A DNA stretch of 19,156 nucleotides from Bacillota bacterium (GCA_023420935.1 JAEZUR010000012.1:1-19156); one strand, 5' to 3'. Shown: positions 1 through 7,697, counted from the first letter of the stretch. Notes: a model not told the origin generated them from the sequence alone. Made by a program: numbers and translations.

Positions 1-618
1 ATAGTATTCATCCCAATAAGTACTAAGTTCCTTATCCTCTCGGATAGCTTCCTCTCCAATCCAGCAGGTAGCTGAAGTTCCACCCCAATTACATCCAATT
101 ATACCAACGGTAATATTTAATTCTTTCGCCAGCCTTTTTGCGAATACATAACCAACTGCCGACCATTGTTTAGCATTTTCCTCACTAAATAAAGCCCATT
201 TAGTCTTCTCTTCTTTTTCGTAAAATGCATCATCAATATAAGCCATTTTATTGGAATAAAAGTATCTTACATTGGAATTTATGTCTTCTTTTAACATCTC
301 CTGCCCGCCAGTACAGTTTTGAAGCTCATATTCCATATTGGATTGACCACCAGCCAACCACACTTCACCAATTGCTACATTCATAAAGGTTTTAACCACG
401 TTATCGCACTGTACAATGAGCTCATAACCTGTTCCTGCTGCCATAGGTGGAAGAAGCACAGACCATGCCTCATCCTTTACTTTCGTTTTATATTCTGCTC
501 CGTTGAAGGTTACCGTTACTGTTTTATTGGTTTCACCTTGTCCAAATATACAGATATTCTTTTCTCGTTGTAATACCATATGATCACTGAATACTGCTGC
601 TGTTTTAAATATCGCCAT
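1..618 (-). CDS. Sialate O-acetylesterase-like SGNH esterase, N-terminal 206 residues (runs off left edge)
   Basis: Open in frame from ATG at 618 to base 1 with no stop, so the C-terminal part lies outside the window. The start MAIFKTAAVFSDHMVLQ, preceded by an AGGAGAGG ribosome binding site, is the typical beginning of the bacterial sialate O-acetylesterase family. About residue 105 stands LAGGQSNME, the SGNH block I with the nucleophilic serine, and about residue 178 GCNWGGTSATCW, another conserved block. The family removes O-acetyl groups from sialic acids or acetylated plant polysaccharides; the substrate here cannot be told. There is no signal peptide, suggesting a cytoplasmic enzyme acting on imported oligosaccharides (inference). 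The catalytic Asp/His region is not in view. A perfect dyad at 671-699 lies in its leader/promoter region. Confidence 0.85.
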   Translation of the reverse strand, partial: MAIFKTAAVFSDHMVLQREKNICIFGQGETNKTVTVTFNGAEYKTKVKDEAWSVLLPPMAAGTGYELIVQCDNVVKTFMNVAIGEVWLAGGQSNMEYELQNCTGGQEMLKEDINSNVRYFYSNKMAYIDDAFYEKEEKTKWALFSEENAKQWSAVGYVFAKRLAKELNITVGIIGCNWGGTSATCWIGEEAIREDKELSTYWDEYY

Positions 619-670
619 AATCTATCCTCTCCTAAAGAAATTAAAATCTTCATCTGCTCTATCATCAATT

Positions 671-699
671 TCTTACATGTTATGATATTACATGTAAGA
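671..699. promoter_or_regulatory. Perfect 10-bp inverted repeat, candidate operator of the esterase gene
   Basis: Arms TCTTACATGT (671-680) and ACATGTAAGA (690-699) are exact reverse complements separated by 9 bases. It lies 53-81 bases upstream of the esterase ATG and has no T-tract, so it is not a terminator. On the minus strand a TAATAT hexamer, a possible -10 box, overlaps the dyad. The position is typical of a repressor operator. The binding protein is unknown. Confidence 0.5.
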
Positions 700-799
700 T
701 AACAATACACAATTTTAGATATGAATTGCTATAAAAAATAGAGACATATAACGAACAAGGATATTTCGATTCAATTACCATTAGCGTATAATCCAAAAT

Positions 800-1291
800 T
801 TAAATAAACTTAACCTTTGTTAGCGTTTCCGACACTTCCCAAAGCCTTGAAGAAACCTCAGTATCCATCGCCTGAGGTGCAATTTTAACTTTTGTCGGAT
901 ACCCTCTCACCTCGTTCAATCTTAAAGGACCGTAATAAGTACCCCCGATTGCATCGTTTGATGAGGCAGCATAAGTTTCCATAGGTTTATAATTATGCTC
1001 CGATTAAAGATCATCAAATGCTATCACTCCCGAACGATGAGCAACACTACTTAACGTAATTACCCGAGGTTTGTTTCCATTCTTCAAAAGAGGGAGCATG
1101 TGTGCGATTAAAGCGAAATGTCCAAAATAATTTGTTCCCATTTGTAATTCAAATCCATCTTTCGTAACCAAACGATGAGGTGGATCCATTACAGCTGCAT
1201 TGTTCACAAGAATATCTAGGCTCTTTCGTTGTGTCCTAATCCTTTGGCCAAATCCTTCCTCTCCTTTCTCTCTATTACGACCTACGGTACC
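800..1291 (-). pseudogene. Decayed short-chain dehydrogenase/reductase
   Basis: One reading frame on the minus strand preserves ordered pieces of an SDR oxidoreductase of about 300 residues (retinol-dehydrogenase-like group). First comes GRNREKGEE (end of beta2 in the NADP-binding fold), then RKSLDILVNNAAVM (NNAG-type motif), NYFGHFAL and ITLSSVAHRSGVIAFDDL (catalytic Ser region). A TAA stop at about 1004 follows, then the same frame continues SEHNYKPMETYAAS (catalytic Tyr region) and a C-terminal end near WEVSETLTKVKF. The Rossmann glycine-rich N-terminus is missing, GRNREKGEE is joined directly to GFGQRI, and the segment after YAAS (catalytic Lys) is joined to the far C-terminus. The lesions are therefore a nonsense codon, two internal deletions and 5' loss. 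It cannot make an active enzyme. Confidence 0.85.
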
Positions 1292-1315
1292 TCATTCGTT
1301 ACATTCAACTTCTGC

Positions 1316-1690
1316 TTACTCTTTTATTGCTTTTGGTTTTGCTATCATCAAAATATGAACTGTTACTGCGCTACCAATACAAGTCAGGAGTATTACTGAC
1401 CATAAAGATGAAATTACTATCATAGATAAGATAAGCGTAATCCAAAGAAAACTTAAGCTTTTTATTACCGTTGTCTTGCTAAGCCCATTTCGTTCCTTAT
1501 AATTAATTATATACTCTCCAAATAATCTACTTTTTTTCAACCAATCTGATAACTTTTTGTTACTTGCAAAACAAAAAGAAGCAACTAGAACAAAGGGTGT
1601 TGTAGGTAATATCGGTAAAAATATACCAATCATACCGATGAAAAGAAAAATAAAACCTATACTAATTAATATCTTTTGCTTTAACTTCAT
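1316..1690 (-). CDS. YbaN-family (DUF454) small membrane protein
   Basis: A 124-residue protein with an N-terminal hydrophobic segment (about residues 8-42) containing GIFLPILPTTPFVLVASFCFA, the hallmark of the YbaN/DUF454 family. A short amphipathic part with conserved SDWL and a Y/K-rich stretch follows, then a second hydrophobic hairpin (about residues 77-115). Length and architecture match the family. The proteins sit in the cytoplasmic membrane and their biochemical role is not established. GGAG lies about 12 bases before ATG, slightly long. A promoter-like pair is found at 1769-1796. Its stop codon abuts the decayed SDR, which may once have been the next gene downstream. Confidence 0.8.
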   Translation of the reverse strand: MKLKQKILISIGFIFLFIGMIGIFLPILPTTPFVLVASFCFASNKKLSDWLKKSRLFGEYIINYKERNGLSKTTVIKSLSFLWITLILSMIVISSLWSVILLTCIGSAVTVHILMIAKPKAIKE

Positions 1691-1768
1691 GATTTTACTG
1701 AACTCCTATTCTTTAGCTATTATCATCAGTCAATCGTATAACTTGCTACAATTATCTTTTATACTTCT

Positions 1769-1796
1769 ATAATAGCCAAATATCCTAAAAACTCAA
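1769..1796 (-). promoter_or_regulatory. Putative promoter of the YbaN-family gene
   Basis: On the minus strand TTGAGT (-35, 1791-1796) and TATTAT (-10, 1769-1774) are 16 bases apart, about 80 bases before the ATG. Sequence match only. Confidence 0.4.
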
Positions 1797-1835
1797 GTGT
1801 TTCTTTTATATAATTGTACTCCTAATAATTAATGT

Positions 1836-2846
1836 TTAATAATCACTCAATTTACTATCTTCAAACATTGGTTCTATATACTCTTTAATCAGTTTAATTC
1901 TATCCTTTGCACGTGGCACATAAAGTGAAGCAAGCGATATTACCATGTTTTTCTTCGGATTAACATAAATCACATTTCCTCCATCACCCATTGCTGCATA
2001 ACTATGTTCTTTCTCATCAATAATCCACCAAAGATACCCATACACAAGATTGCCCCATTGGCGACATCGACTCTGTTCCTTGGTACTCTCATCAATCCAC
2101 CATGCTGGTATCATTTGTTTCCCATTCCAAACTCCTCCCCCTAAGTATAATTGTCCTATTTTCGCCATATCCATAGGAGTCAAGGTAAGACCCCAGCCTG
2201 CTGTATTAACCCCTTGCGGGTCGGTAACCCAACCGTTGGCATTTTTATCTTGAAAAAAAGCAATGTGTTCTTCTTTATTGTGTAACACCACACTGTGTCT
2301 CACTTGAATTTCCAATGGTGAAAATAGGTTCTCCGTTGCAAAATCCAATACGGATTGACCTGTAGCTTTCACAAGAATACCTGATAGAATATGGGTTCCA
2401 ATGATAGCTGAATACATAAATTCTCCGATCGGTGCTTTCCCACCTAATAAATCCAATGCTGTATTAATCCAGTTATCGCTTGCGAAAAAATCCTCATATG
2501 GTTCTGTCTTATATTTATATGGTGCTGTCATCGTTAGCATATTCTTAATCGTAACATTCTGAATGGTTTTTTCACCTTCTGGAATCGAGTAATCCGGAAA
2601 AAATTCTAATATATTCTGTTCAATACTATTGATATATCCATTTTCTATCGCAATACCAATCAAGGATGATATTATACTTTTTGTTACCGATGCTACATGA
2701 ACAGCGTTATCAGCTGTATATTCTTTAAAGTAATTTTCATAGAGTACTTTTCCATTTTTTAGTACAACGATACCTGTAGTGTTGTTATAGCTACTATTGA
2801 TTATCTTTTCTAACCCTATCTTCTTTCTTAGATCCATATGATTCAT
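1836..2846 (-). CDS. Serine hydrolase, beta-lactamase (class C/PBP-like) fold
   Basis: A 336-residue protein of the Beta-lactamase Pfam family (AmpC/esterase/DD-peptidase superfamily). S53-V-T-K56 in ASVTKS is the SxxK nucleophile motif. About residue 143 FMYSAIIG stands where Y-x-N is expected: the Tyr is kept but Asn is replaced by Ala. About residue 287 GDGG replaces the usual H/K-T/G-G motif. There is no signal peptide or lipobox, so it is probably cytoplasmic and acts on an imported small molecule rather than peptidoglycan (inference). Its ATG overlaps the stop of the UvrA-like gene (ATGA at 2843-2846), implying translational coupling and a shared operon with the UvrA-like and AraC genes. 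It could be an esterase or amidase; true beta-lactam hydrolysis is not shown. Confidence 0.8.
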   Translation of the reverse strand: MNHMDLRKKIGLEKIINSSYNNTTGIVVLKNGKVLYENYFKEYTADNAVHVASVTKSIISSLIGIAIENGYINSIEQNILEFFPDYSIPEGEKTIQNVTIKNMLTMTAPYKYKTEPYEDFFASDNWINTALDLLGGKAPIGEFMYSAIIGTHILSGILVKATGQSVLDFATENLFSPLEIQVRHSVVLHNKEEHIAFFQDKNANGWVTDPQGVNTAGWGLTLTPMDMAKIGQLYLGGGVWNGKQMIPAWWIDESTKEQSRCRQWGNLVYGYLWWIIDEKEHSYAAMGDGGNVIYVNPKKNMVISLASLYVPRAKDRIKLIKEYIEPMFEDSKLSDY

Positions 2847-5155
2847 GCAAGATACCTCCCTGTCTTAGAATTCGGATTAGCAATAAGCTCCTCTGGAGTT
2901 CCTATAGCAATGATCTCACCACCCTTATCCCCACCTTCAGGACCAAGTTCTATAATATAATCACAGCTTTTTAAAACCTCTACATTGTGTTCAATGACAA
3001 TCACCGAATTGCCACTGGAAACTAGTTGATTTAGTAGCTTTAGTAACAATGCTGTATCATATAAACTAAGTCCAGTGGTTGGTTCATCTAATACATAAAG
3101 CATATTGCCCTTTGACTGCCGTCCAAGCTCTTTAGCAAGTTTCACTCTCTGTGCCTCACCACCACTTAGAGAAGAGGATGGTTGACCAAGCGCTAAATAC
3201 CCCATGCCCATCTCTACTAAGATTTGCAGTGGCTTCACAATACTAGCTTGATCTGCAAAGAAGGATAATGCTTCTGATATGCTCATCTCTAACACATCCG
3301 CAATGTTTTTTCCATTATAATATATTGAAAGACTTTCTTCCTGAAATCGTTTACCATGACACGTCTGACATAACTTATCAACTGAGAAATTAGACGTCAG
3401 AAAGATACGTTCATAACCACTGCCACCGCAATCTTTACATGCTCCTTTTGAATGGAATGAAAAATGTCCAGCACTCATATATCTAATTTTCGCTTCTGGC
3501 TGGCTTGCAAAAAGTTCCCTTATTTTATCCCAGATACCAATATAAGAAGCTGGTGTAGAATTAGCACTTCTTCCGATTGGCTCCTGAGATATTTTTGCAA
3601 AACCACTAATCCGCTCAATTCCTTTTAACCCAGTTTTATGATTATACATACTAGCATTTGCCTTCCCAGATTTACATGCACTAGCAAGTCGCTTCAAAAG
3701 CGTCTCCTCTATGAGAGAACTCTTACCACTTCCAGATAATCCAGCAATTCCAACCATAGCGTGTAACGGAAATTCAACTGTTAAGTCCTTTAGGTAATGA
3801 GTCTTGGCATGTTCCATAACTAGACAGTCATTATTGTCAAAGCGAAGCTTTCTAACTGCCCGTTTTGACATCAACTGTTTGCCAGAAAGATACTGACTTA
3901 GTAGAGTGTTTGCTTTGAGGTATTCTTCATAATTACCCTGGTAGACCACAGTTCCTCCTTCTACACCTGCCTTAGGACCAAATTCAATAATATGGTCTGC
4001 ATGACAGATCATCTCTCTATCATGCTCCACTACAATTACGGTATTACCATAATCTCTTAATTCTTTGACTGCTTGAATCATGTTTTGCTTCTCCGATGGA
4101 TGCAATCCTGCCATGGGTTCATCGAAGACGTAGATTAGGGAATCCAATCTAGACTCCAGATGAAGATGAAGAAAAATACGCTGCACCTCGCCACCGCTTA
4201 AAGAGGACATCTCACGGTAAAGAGTCAGATGTCCAAGGCGAAACTGGATTAGATGCTTTAATTTATCCTGTACTTTTTTTACGACATTCTTGCCAAACTG
4301 AGATAGTTCTTCCTTTTGTATTTCATTTAAGAAATGTAGAAGACTAGAAAGTGTCATCTGTCCCAGCTGGCCAATCTGCCTTCCACCTAGAAAAACACCT
4401 TTCGCTTCATCGCCAATTCGTGCTCCCTGGCATGACGGGCAGATAGACTTAGCATATACTTCCTCCACATCTTCACCCTTTTCATAAGCAGTTCTTAGTA
4501 TCCGCTCAAGGCAGTAGCTTTGTTTGCCATTGTCAAACGTACCGTAGATAACTTCCCCTTGAATATCTTCTGGAAGTTCCCAAAACGGAGTGTCAAAGTA
4601 CATACCGAATTTCTTTTTTAAAATCCTTAAAAACCCAGTTGTTACCTGCAGACCCTTATATACTTCCAAAAGAGACGTTGTTTTATCTGGAATGAGTTGT
4701 TCAAGATTAATATCATAAATAGAACCTCTGCCTTGGCAACAGATGCACATGCCATCGACAGTTGTGTAGAGAAATAAGCCTGGTGAGAGATTTCTACTAT
4801 GCTTTTCCATAGCTTTACCGTCACTGGCAAAAATAAGTGCCAATTGGTTAAGAATTCCGGTCTTAGTGCCAACCGTTGAGCGGGGATTGCTCTGTCGTAT
4901 TGTATTCTGACGAACTGCTATCGTTGGACCGATTCCTTCCATGACATCAAACCGATCTTGATTATCCAGTCCAGCCAGGATACCAATGGAACTTAGATAC
5001 TGATTCTTGCCTTCTTCAAATAAAATATCAAATGCAAGACTGGACTTACCAGAACCACTGATACCAGTTATAACCACCAATTGCCGCTTGGGAATTGTAA
5101 GATTAATATGTTTAAGATTATGAATTCGTGCTCCTTGGATCTTGATTTCTTCCAT
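2843..5155 (-). CDS. Short UvrA-like ABC protein (UvrA paralogue, drug-resistance type)
   Basis: A 770-residue protein with two ABC cassettes in UvrA order. It has a first Walker A GISGSGKSS (31-39), Zn-site pairs CICC and CPSC, signature LSGGEVQR, Walker B VFDEPMAGLHP, second Walker A GLSGSGKSS, Zn pairs CKDC and CQTC, signature LSGGEAQR and Walker B VLDEPTTGLS. Canonical UvrA is about 940 residues. Here the stretch between the first Walker A and the first Zn site is too short for the UvrB-binding domain, so it probably does not act in ordinary excision repair. Relatives (UvrA2, DrrC) protect against DNA-binding drugs. ATG follows AGAGGTGAG. It lies 30 bases after the AraC gene and shares an ATGA overlap with the hydrolase. 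The housekeeping uvrA is expected elsewhere. Confidence 0.88.
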   Translation of the reverse strand: MEEIKIQGARIHNLKHINLTIPKRQLVVITGISGSGKSSLAFDILFEEGKNQYLSSIGILAGLDNQDRFDVMEGIGPTIAVRQNTIRQSNPRSTVGTKTGILNQLALIFASDGKAMEKHSRNLSPGLFLYTTVDGMCICCQGRGSIYDINLEQLIPDKTTSLLEVYKGLQVTTGFLRILKKKFGMYFDTPFWELPEDIQGEVIYGTFDNGKQSYCLERILRTAYEKGEDVEEVYAKSICPSCQGARIGDEAKGVFLGGRQIGQLGQMTLSSLLHFLNEIQKEELSQFGKNVVKKVQDKLKHLIQFRLGHLTLYREMSSLSGGEVQRIFLHLHLESRLDSLIYVFDEPMAGLHPSEKQNMIQAVKELRDYGNTVIVVEHDREMICHADHIIEFGPKAGVEGGTVVYQGNYEEYLKANTLLSQYLSGKQLMSKRAVRKLRFDNNDCLVMEHAKTHYLKDLTVEFPLHAMVGIAGLSGSGKSSLIEETLLKRLASACKSGKANASMYNHKTGLKGIERISGFAKISQEPIGRSANSTPASYIGIWDKIRELFASQPEAKIRYMSAGHFSFHSKGACKDCGGSGYERIFLTSNFSVDKLCQTCHGKRFQEESLSIYYNGKNIADVLEMSISEALSFFADQASIVKPLQILVEMGMGYLALGQPSSSLSGGEAQRVKLAKELGRQSKGNMLYVLDEPTTGLSLYDTALLLKLLNQLVSSGNSVIVIEHNVEVLKSCDYIIELGPEGGDKGGEIIAIGTPEELIANPNSKTGRYLA

Positions 5156-5185
5156 ATGCTCACCTCTGAATTGATTTGCAGCATG

Positions 5186-6115
5186 TTAGAAACGAATGGG
5201 CTCAATGGGTACGTATATGTCTACCTCATGGATATTACTCACATCGGTATTGGGTATGTTACGATACACTTCAAACGGATAGGAGTTTCTTGGAACATAA
5301 CCACTACCCGAAATCCATTCTTGATACATGTAATTCCAAGCATCACCATATTGTTCCTTAAGAATCTTAAAATGTCCCACTGCATACAGGCCACCTTCTA
5401 ACTTCATTCTTCCTAGAACTCCATCTTCCTCAATCCCAATATCTTCAGGCACAGTCAAACACAAACTGGTTCGAAACTGGCTCGCCTCTCCGAATTCTGG
5501 ATTGTCATGATACATAGCTAGTACCCAGTTCTGATCCTCTACCAAAAGTTGTTGCTTCATGGCATGAGCAAATAGTATCTCAATCAGACCAGCATACTCT
5601 TTCGCTAATGTTTCATAAGTGCCTGTATGTCTTACATAAGCGGCTTGTTTTTCTTCCATGTTTTCTATGGTAATCTGCCCTGTTACCGGAAAAGGTTCTC
5701 CCGCCCACTCTTTCTTTGCTGTGGTCTTATTGTACTCAGATAATAAAAAAGAATCTTTGCAATTCTTGCTATAATCCTTCCGGTACTCTTTAGGGCTGAC
5801 TCCATAATAATTCTTAAATGCTCTTGAAAATACAGCTGAATCGGAAAACCCCAGTTCATAGGCAATGTCAGTCATATTCTTATCTGTCCGATGTACCAGT
5901 AGAAACAATGCATTCTCCATTCGAATCCGGTTCACATAATGAGCTAACGGTTCATGTATGATACCTTGAAAAATGCGGCTGAAGTGGTATTTAGAAAACC
6001 CGGCGGCACTGGCCAGTTCCTCAATAGACAGGGTCTGTCCTAAATGATATTCTATATAATCCTGCACTTTATGAATTCTTCTTATGTATTCTTCTTTACA
6101 TTTATGATCTGACAT
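5186..6115 (-). CDS. AraC-family regulator with GyrI-like effector-binding domain
   Basis: 309 residues. The N-terminal AraC/XylS double helix-turn-helix spans about residues 10-112, with IEELASAAGFSKYHFSRIF and later ITDIAYELGFSD-like second helix-turn-helix and YRKDY end. The C-terminal domain from about residue 155 (EKQAAYVRHTGTYE to DIYVPI) is the GyrI-like/AraC_E_bind fold, which binds hydrophobic drugs in Rob- and BmrR-type regulators. The ATG at 6115 has AGGAGGGA upstream. It is first gene of the apparent operon with the UvrA-like and hydrolase genes and probably their activator (inference). A paralogue with the same architecture is at 18320-19156. Confidence 0.9.
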   Translation of the reverse strand: MSDHKCKEEYIRRIHKVQDYIEYHLGQTLSIEELASAAGFSKYHFSRIFQGIIHEPLAHYVNRIRMENALFLLVHRTDKNMTDIAYELGFSDSAVFSRAFKNYYGVSPKEYRKDYSKNCKDSFLLSEYNKTTAKKEWAGEPFPVTGQITIENMEEKQAAYVRHTGTYETLAKEYAGLIEILFAHAMKQQLLVEDQNWVLAMYHDNPEFGEASQFRTSLCLTVPEDIGIEEDGVLGRMKLEGGLYAVGHFKILKEQYGDAWNYMYQEWISGSGYVPRNSYPFEVYRNIPNTDVSNIHEVDIYVPIEPIRF

Positions 6116-6150
6116 ATTACTCCCTCCTAATATGGTTAATTCTTAGGTAA

Positions 6151-6185
6151 TTGCGAAACTAAAAAATGTTTGAATTTACAATACA
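6151..6185. repeat. Copy A of a dyad segment found at three promoters
   Basis: The plus-strand segment starts TTGCGAAACTAAAAAATG and ends AATTTACAATACA, an imperfect dyad. It closely matches copy B at 12355-12390 (TTGGAAACTAAAAAATA ... TTCCAATACA) and more distantly copy C at 11871-11916 (TTGCGAAACCTAAACAT ... TTTCACAATAC). It lies between the araC promoter -10 and the ATG, a position suited to a repressor site. Alignment was done by eye. Confidence 0.55.
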
Positions 6186-6199
6186 ATATTTAATTAAGT

Positions 6200-6228
6200 A
6201 TTATACCATTAAGAAATTAATATGTCTT
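6200..6228 (-). promoter_or_regulatory. Putative promoter of the AraC-UvrA-hydrolase operon
   Basis: Minus-strand TATAAT (6200-6205) preceded at 17 bases by AAGACA (6223-6228). The -10 is perfect and the -35 is weak, as in activator-dependent promoters. The -35 overlaps the left edge of the inverted repeat 6227-6269, and copy A lies downstream of the -10. Confidence 0.5.
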
Positions 6229-6269
6229 GCTAAATAATACTCCTAAAATAACAGAATACTATTTAGCAA
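6227..6269. repeat. 10-bp inverted repeat at the -35 of the araC promoter
   Basis: TTGCTAAATA (6227-6236) and TATTTAGCAA (6260-6269) are exact reverse complements 23 bases apart. The next 4 positions match partly. It is immediately upstream of the araC -35 box and after the gdx stop. It could be an activator site or a weak hairpin at the end of the gdx transcript; there is no proper U-tract on the minus strand. Confidence 0.4.
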
Positions 6270-6328
6270 TTGTTTTGTTTATTTATTTCTAGCTTTTACA
6301 TATTCAATTGCTTTTTTGTCAGTTATGT

Positions 6329-6646
6329 CTATGCTGCAGTGAATTTCAGTCCTATGATTCCCACTAGTATTAAAAAAAGAAATACTATTCGCAAGAAATT
6401 GACAGGTTCATTCAAAAATAAAATACCCAGTAATACGGTTCCCAAAGCACCTATCCCGGTCCAGATAGCATATGCTGTACCAATCGGTAGTGTTTTAGTA
6501 GCAATTGACAACAAATAAAAACTAATTGCCATACCGCCTAATGTAATTAAGGATGGAATTAATTTCGTAAATCCATGAGAGTATTTCAGTGCAATTGCCC
6601 ATACAACCTCAAAAATTCCTGCAATAAATAAATAGATCCAAGCCAT
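6329..6646 (-). CDS. gdx: Gdx guanidinium exporter (SMR family)
   Basis: A 105-residue small multidrug resistance protein with four transmembrane helices. MAWIYLFIAGIFEVVWAIAL holds the proton/substrate glutamate (E13) and W16, followed by KYSHGF, typical of the Gdx/SugE branch rather than the EmrE/Qac branch. It exchanges guanidinium for protons as a dual-topology dimer in the cytoplasmic membrane. The start is the ATG at 6646 with GGAGGTG upstream. A longer frame reaching 6757 runs through the riboswitch and is not coding. The guanidine-I riboswitch at 6692-6785 independently supports guanidinium as substrate. Confidence 0.93.
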   Translation of the reverse strand: MAWIYLFIAGIFEVVWAIALKYSHGFTKLIPSLITLGGMAISFYLLSIATKTLPIGTAYAIWTGIGALGTVLLGILFLNEPVNFLRIVFLFLILVGIIGLKFTAA

Positions 6647-6670
6647 GTTTTCACCTCCAAACATTAAATT

Positions 6671-6707
6671 AAGCCTGGAAGATATCATCTTGATATCTCC
6701 CAGGCTT
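6671..6707 (-). terminator. Expression-platform hairpin of the guanidine riboswitch
   Basis: On the minus strand AAGCCTGGGAGATATC (6707-6692) pairs with GATATCTTCCAGGCTT (6686-6671) over a 5-base loop. A moderately U-rich run and then the gdx ribosome binding site follow. The 5' arm is part of the conserved aptamer 3' end, so ligand binding and hairpin formation should exclude each other, giving an ON switch. The U-tract is weak, so transcription termination is likely but not certain. Confidence 0.6.
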
Positions 6708-6785
6708 TTATCCTTCCGTGTCACAGTTATAAAAACTGTGCGTTCTCTCTTGGTCACAGACCAGTTAAAACTGCGGAACCCTAGA
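6692..6785 (-). ncRNA. Guanidine-I (ykkC) riboswitch upstream of gdx
   Basis: The minus-strand leader has the conserved ykkC elements in order. These are CTAGGGTTCCG at its 5' end, an ACTGGTC stem segment, ACCAAGAGAG, an AT-rich hairpin CACAGTTTTTATAACTGTG, then ACACGGAAGGATAAAAGCC and GGGAGA at the 3' end. This is the guanidine-I aptamer, which turns on guanidine carboxylase and exporter genes when free guanidinium is present. It lies about 45 bases before gdx and starts about 45 bases after a perfect promoter. Confidence 0.93.
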
Positions 6786-6797
6786 AAACTTTTTTAT

Positions 6798-6871
6798 TTT
6801 ATTTTAAAGACAATATTCTTTCAAGCTGATTGCCATTATATCTTGAATTTATCTTAAAGTCAATATTCTTT
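6798..6871. repeat. Imperfect 24-bp direct repeat around the gdx promoter
   Basis: 6798-6821 and 6848-6871 match at 22 of 24 positions: TTTAT(T/C)TTAAAG(A/T)C followed by AATATTCTTT. The copies are 50 bases apart. The second contains the gdx -35 box and the first lies in the early leader. It could be a local duplication or a paired regulator site. Confidence 0.6.
6835..6863 (-). promoter_or_regulatory. Promoter of the guanidine riboswitch-gdx transcript
   Basis: Minus-strand TTGACT (6858-6863), 17 bases, TATAAT (6835-6840), near consensus. Predicted start about 6828, just before the aptamer. A strong constitutive promoter fits control by riboswitch. Confidence 0.75.
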
Positions 6872-6932
6872 TTACTGGCTTATATCATACGATAAATAAA
6901 CGATAAATAAATATCTCAACAAGAAGTTGTTA

Positions 6933-7697
6933 TTATAATTTTTTATAGATCCTCATTGCAAAGAAATAAGCAATAACTATAATTGCTATACACCATGCAA
7001 GGGCAACCCAGATATCATTTCCAACTGGTTGATTCGCTAATAAATTACGAATCGCTTCTACAATAGGTGTTACGGGCTGATTTTCTGCAAAAACTCTCAC
7101 CGCTGATGGCATAGTATCAGTTGGCACAAAGGCTGAACTGATAAATGGTAAAAAGATGATCGGATAAGAGAATGCTCCTGCACCATCTGGTGTTTTAGCA
7201 GCAAGTCCAGCAATAACTGCTATCCAAGTTAAAGCTAGTGTAAATACTCCTAGGATTCCAAATACCATCAACCATTCTAGGATTCCTGCACTAGAACGGA
7301 AGCCCATTAATAAGGCAACAAGTATAATTACAACAACTGAAATACCATTTGAGATTAATGAGGTTAATACATGACCCCATAATACGGTAGAACGAGCAAT
7401 CGGCATTGAATGAAAACGTTCAAAGATACCACGCTGTTTATCAGTAAACAAACGATAAGCTACATATGCAATCCCACTACCAATGGCCATTAACAGAATA
7501 CCTGGCAAAAGATAATTCACATAATTTTTTGTACCTGTTTGGATTGCGCCACCAAACACATAAACAAATAATAGCATCATCGCAATTGGTGTGATACAAA
7601 CTGTAATAATGGTATCCATACTTCTTATAATATGACGCATTGAGCGTCCAAACATAACACTCATATCTTTAAAAAAATGTTTATTGGTTGATTCCAT
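6933..7697 (-). CDS. ABC-2 type drug exporter permease (DrrB-like)
   Basis: 254 residues with six predicted hydrophobic segments (about 27-50, 60-80, 107-130, 140-165, 173-193, 228-250). A cytoplasmic N-terminus ending MFGRSMRHIIRSMDTIITVC and the EAIRNLLANQP region before the last helix are typical of the DrrB/ABC2_membrane family. It is the membrane part of the exporter whose ATPase is encoded immediately upstream: the permease ATG at 7697 abuts the ATPase stop at 7698. The substrate is unknown. Context with PadR and DUF1048 genes suggests a hydrophobic antibiotic. It is last gene of the cluster; no strong terminator follows, only a short CAAC/GTTG hairpin near 6918-6930. Confidence 0.88.
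   Translation of the reverse strand: MESTNKHFFKDMSVMFGRSMRHIIRSMDTIITVCITPIAMMLLFVYVFGGAIQTGTKNYVNYLLPGILLMAIGSGIAYVAYRLFTDKQRGIFERFHSMPIARSTVLWGHVLTSLISNGISVVVIILVALLMGFRSSAGILEWLMVFGILGVFTLALTWIAVIAGLAAKTPDGAGAFSYPIIFLPFISSAFVPTDTMPSAVRVFAENQPVTPIVEAIRNLLANQPVGNDIWVALAWCIAIIVIAYFFAMRIYKKL

Noticed and set aside
319..573. 84-codon plus-strand ORF at the left end
   Set aside because: Antisense to the esterase frame, which carries SGNH motifs; no ribosome binding site or family.
6647..6757. N-terminal extension of the SMR reading frame to an ATG at 6757
   Set aside because: It runs through the guanidine-I riboswitch and its hairpin; the ATG at 6646 has a strong ribosome binding site and the normal family start.
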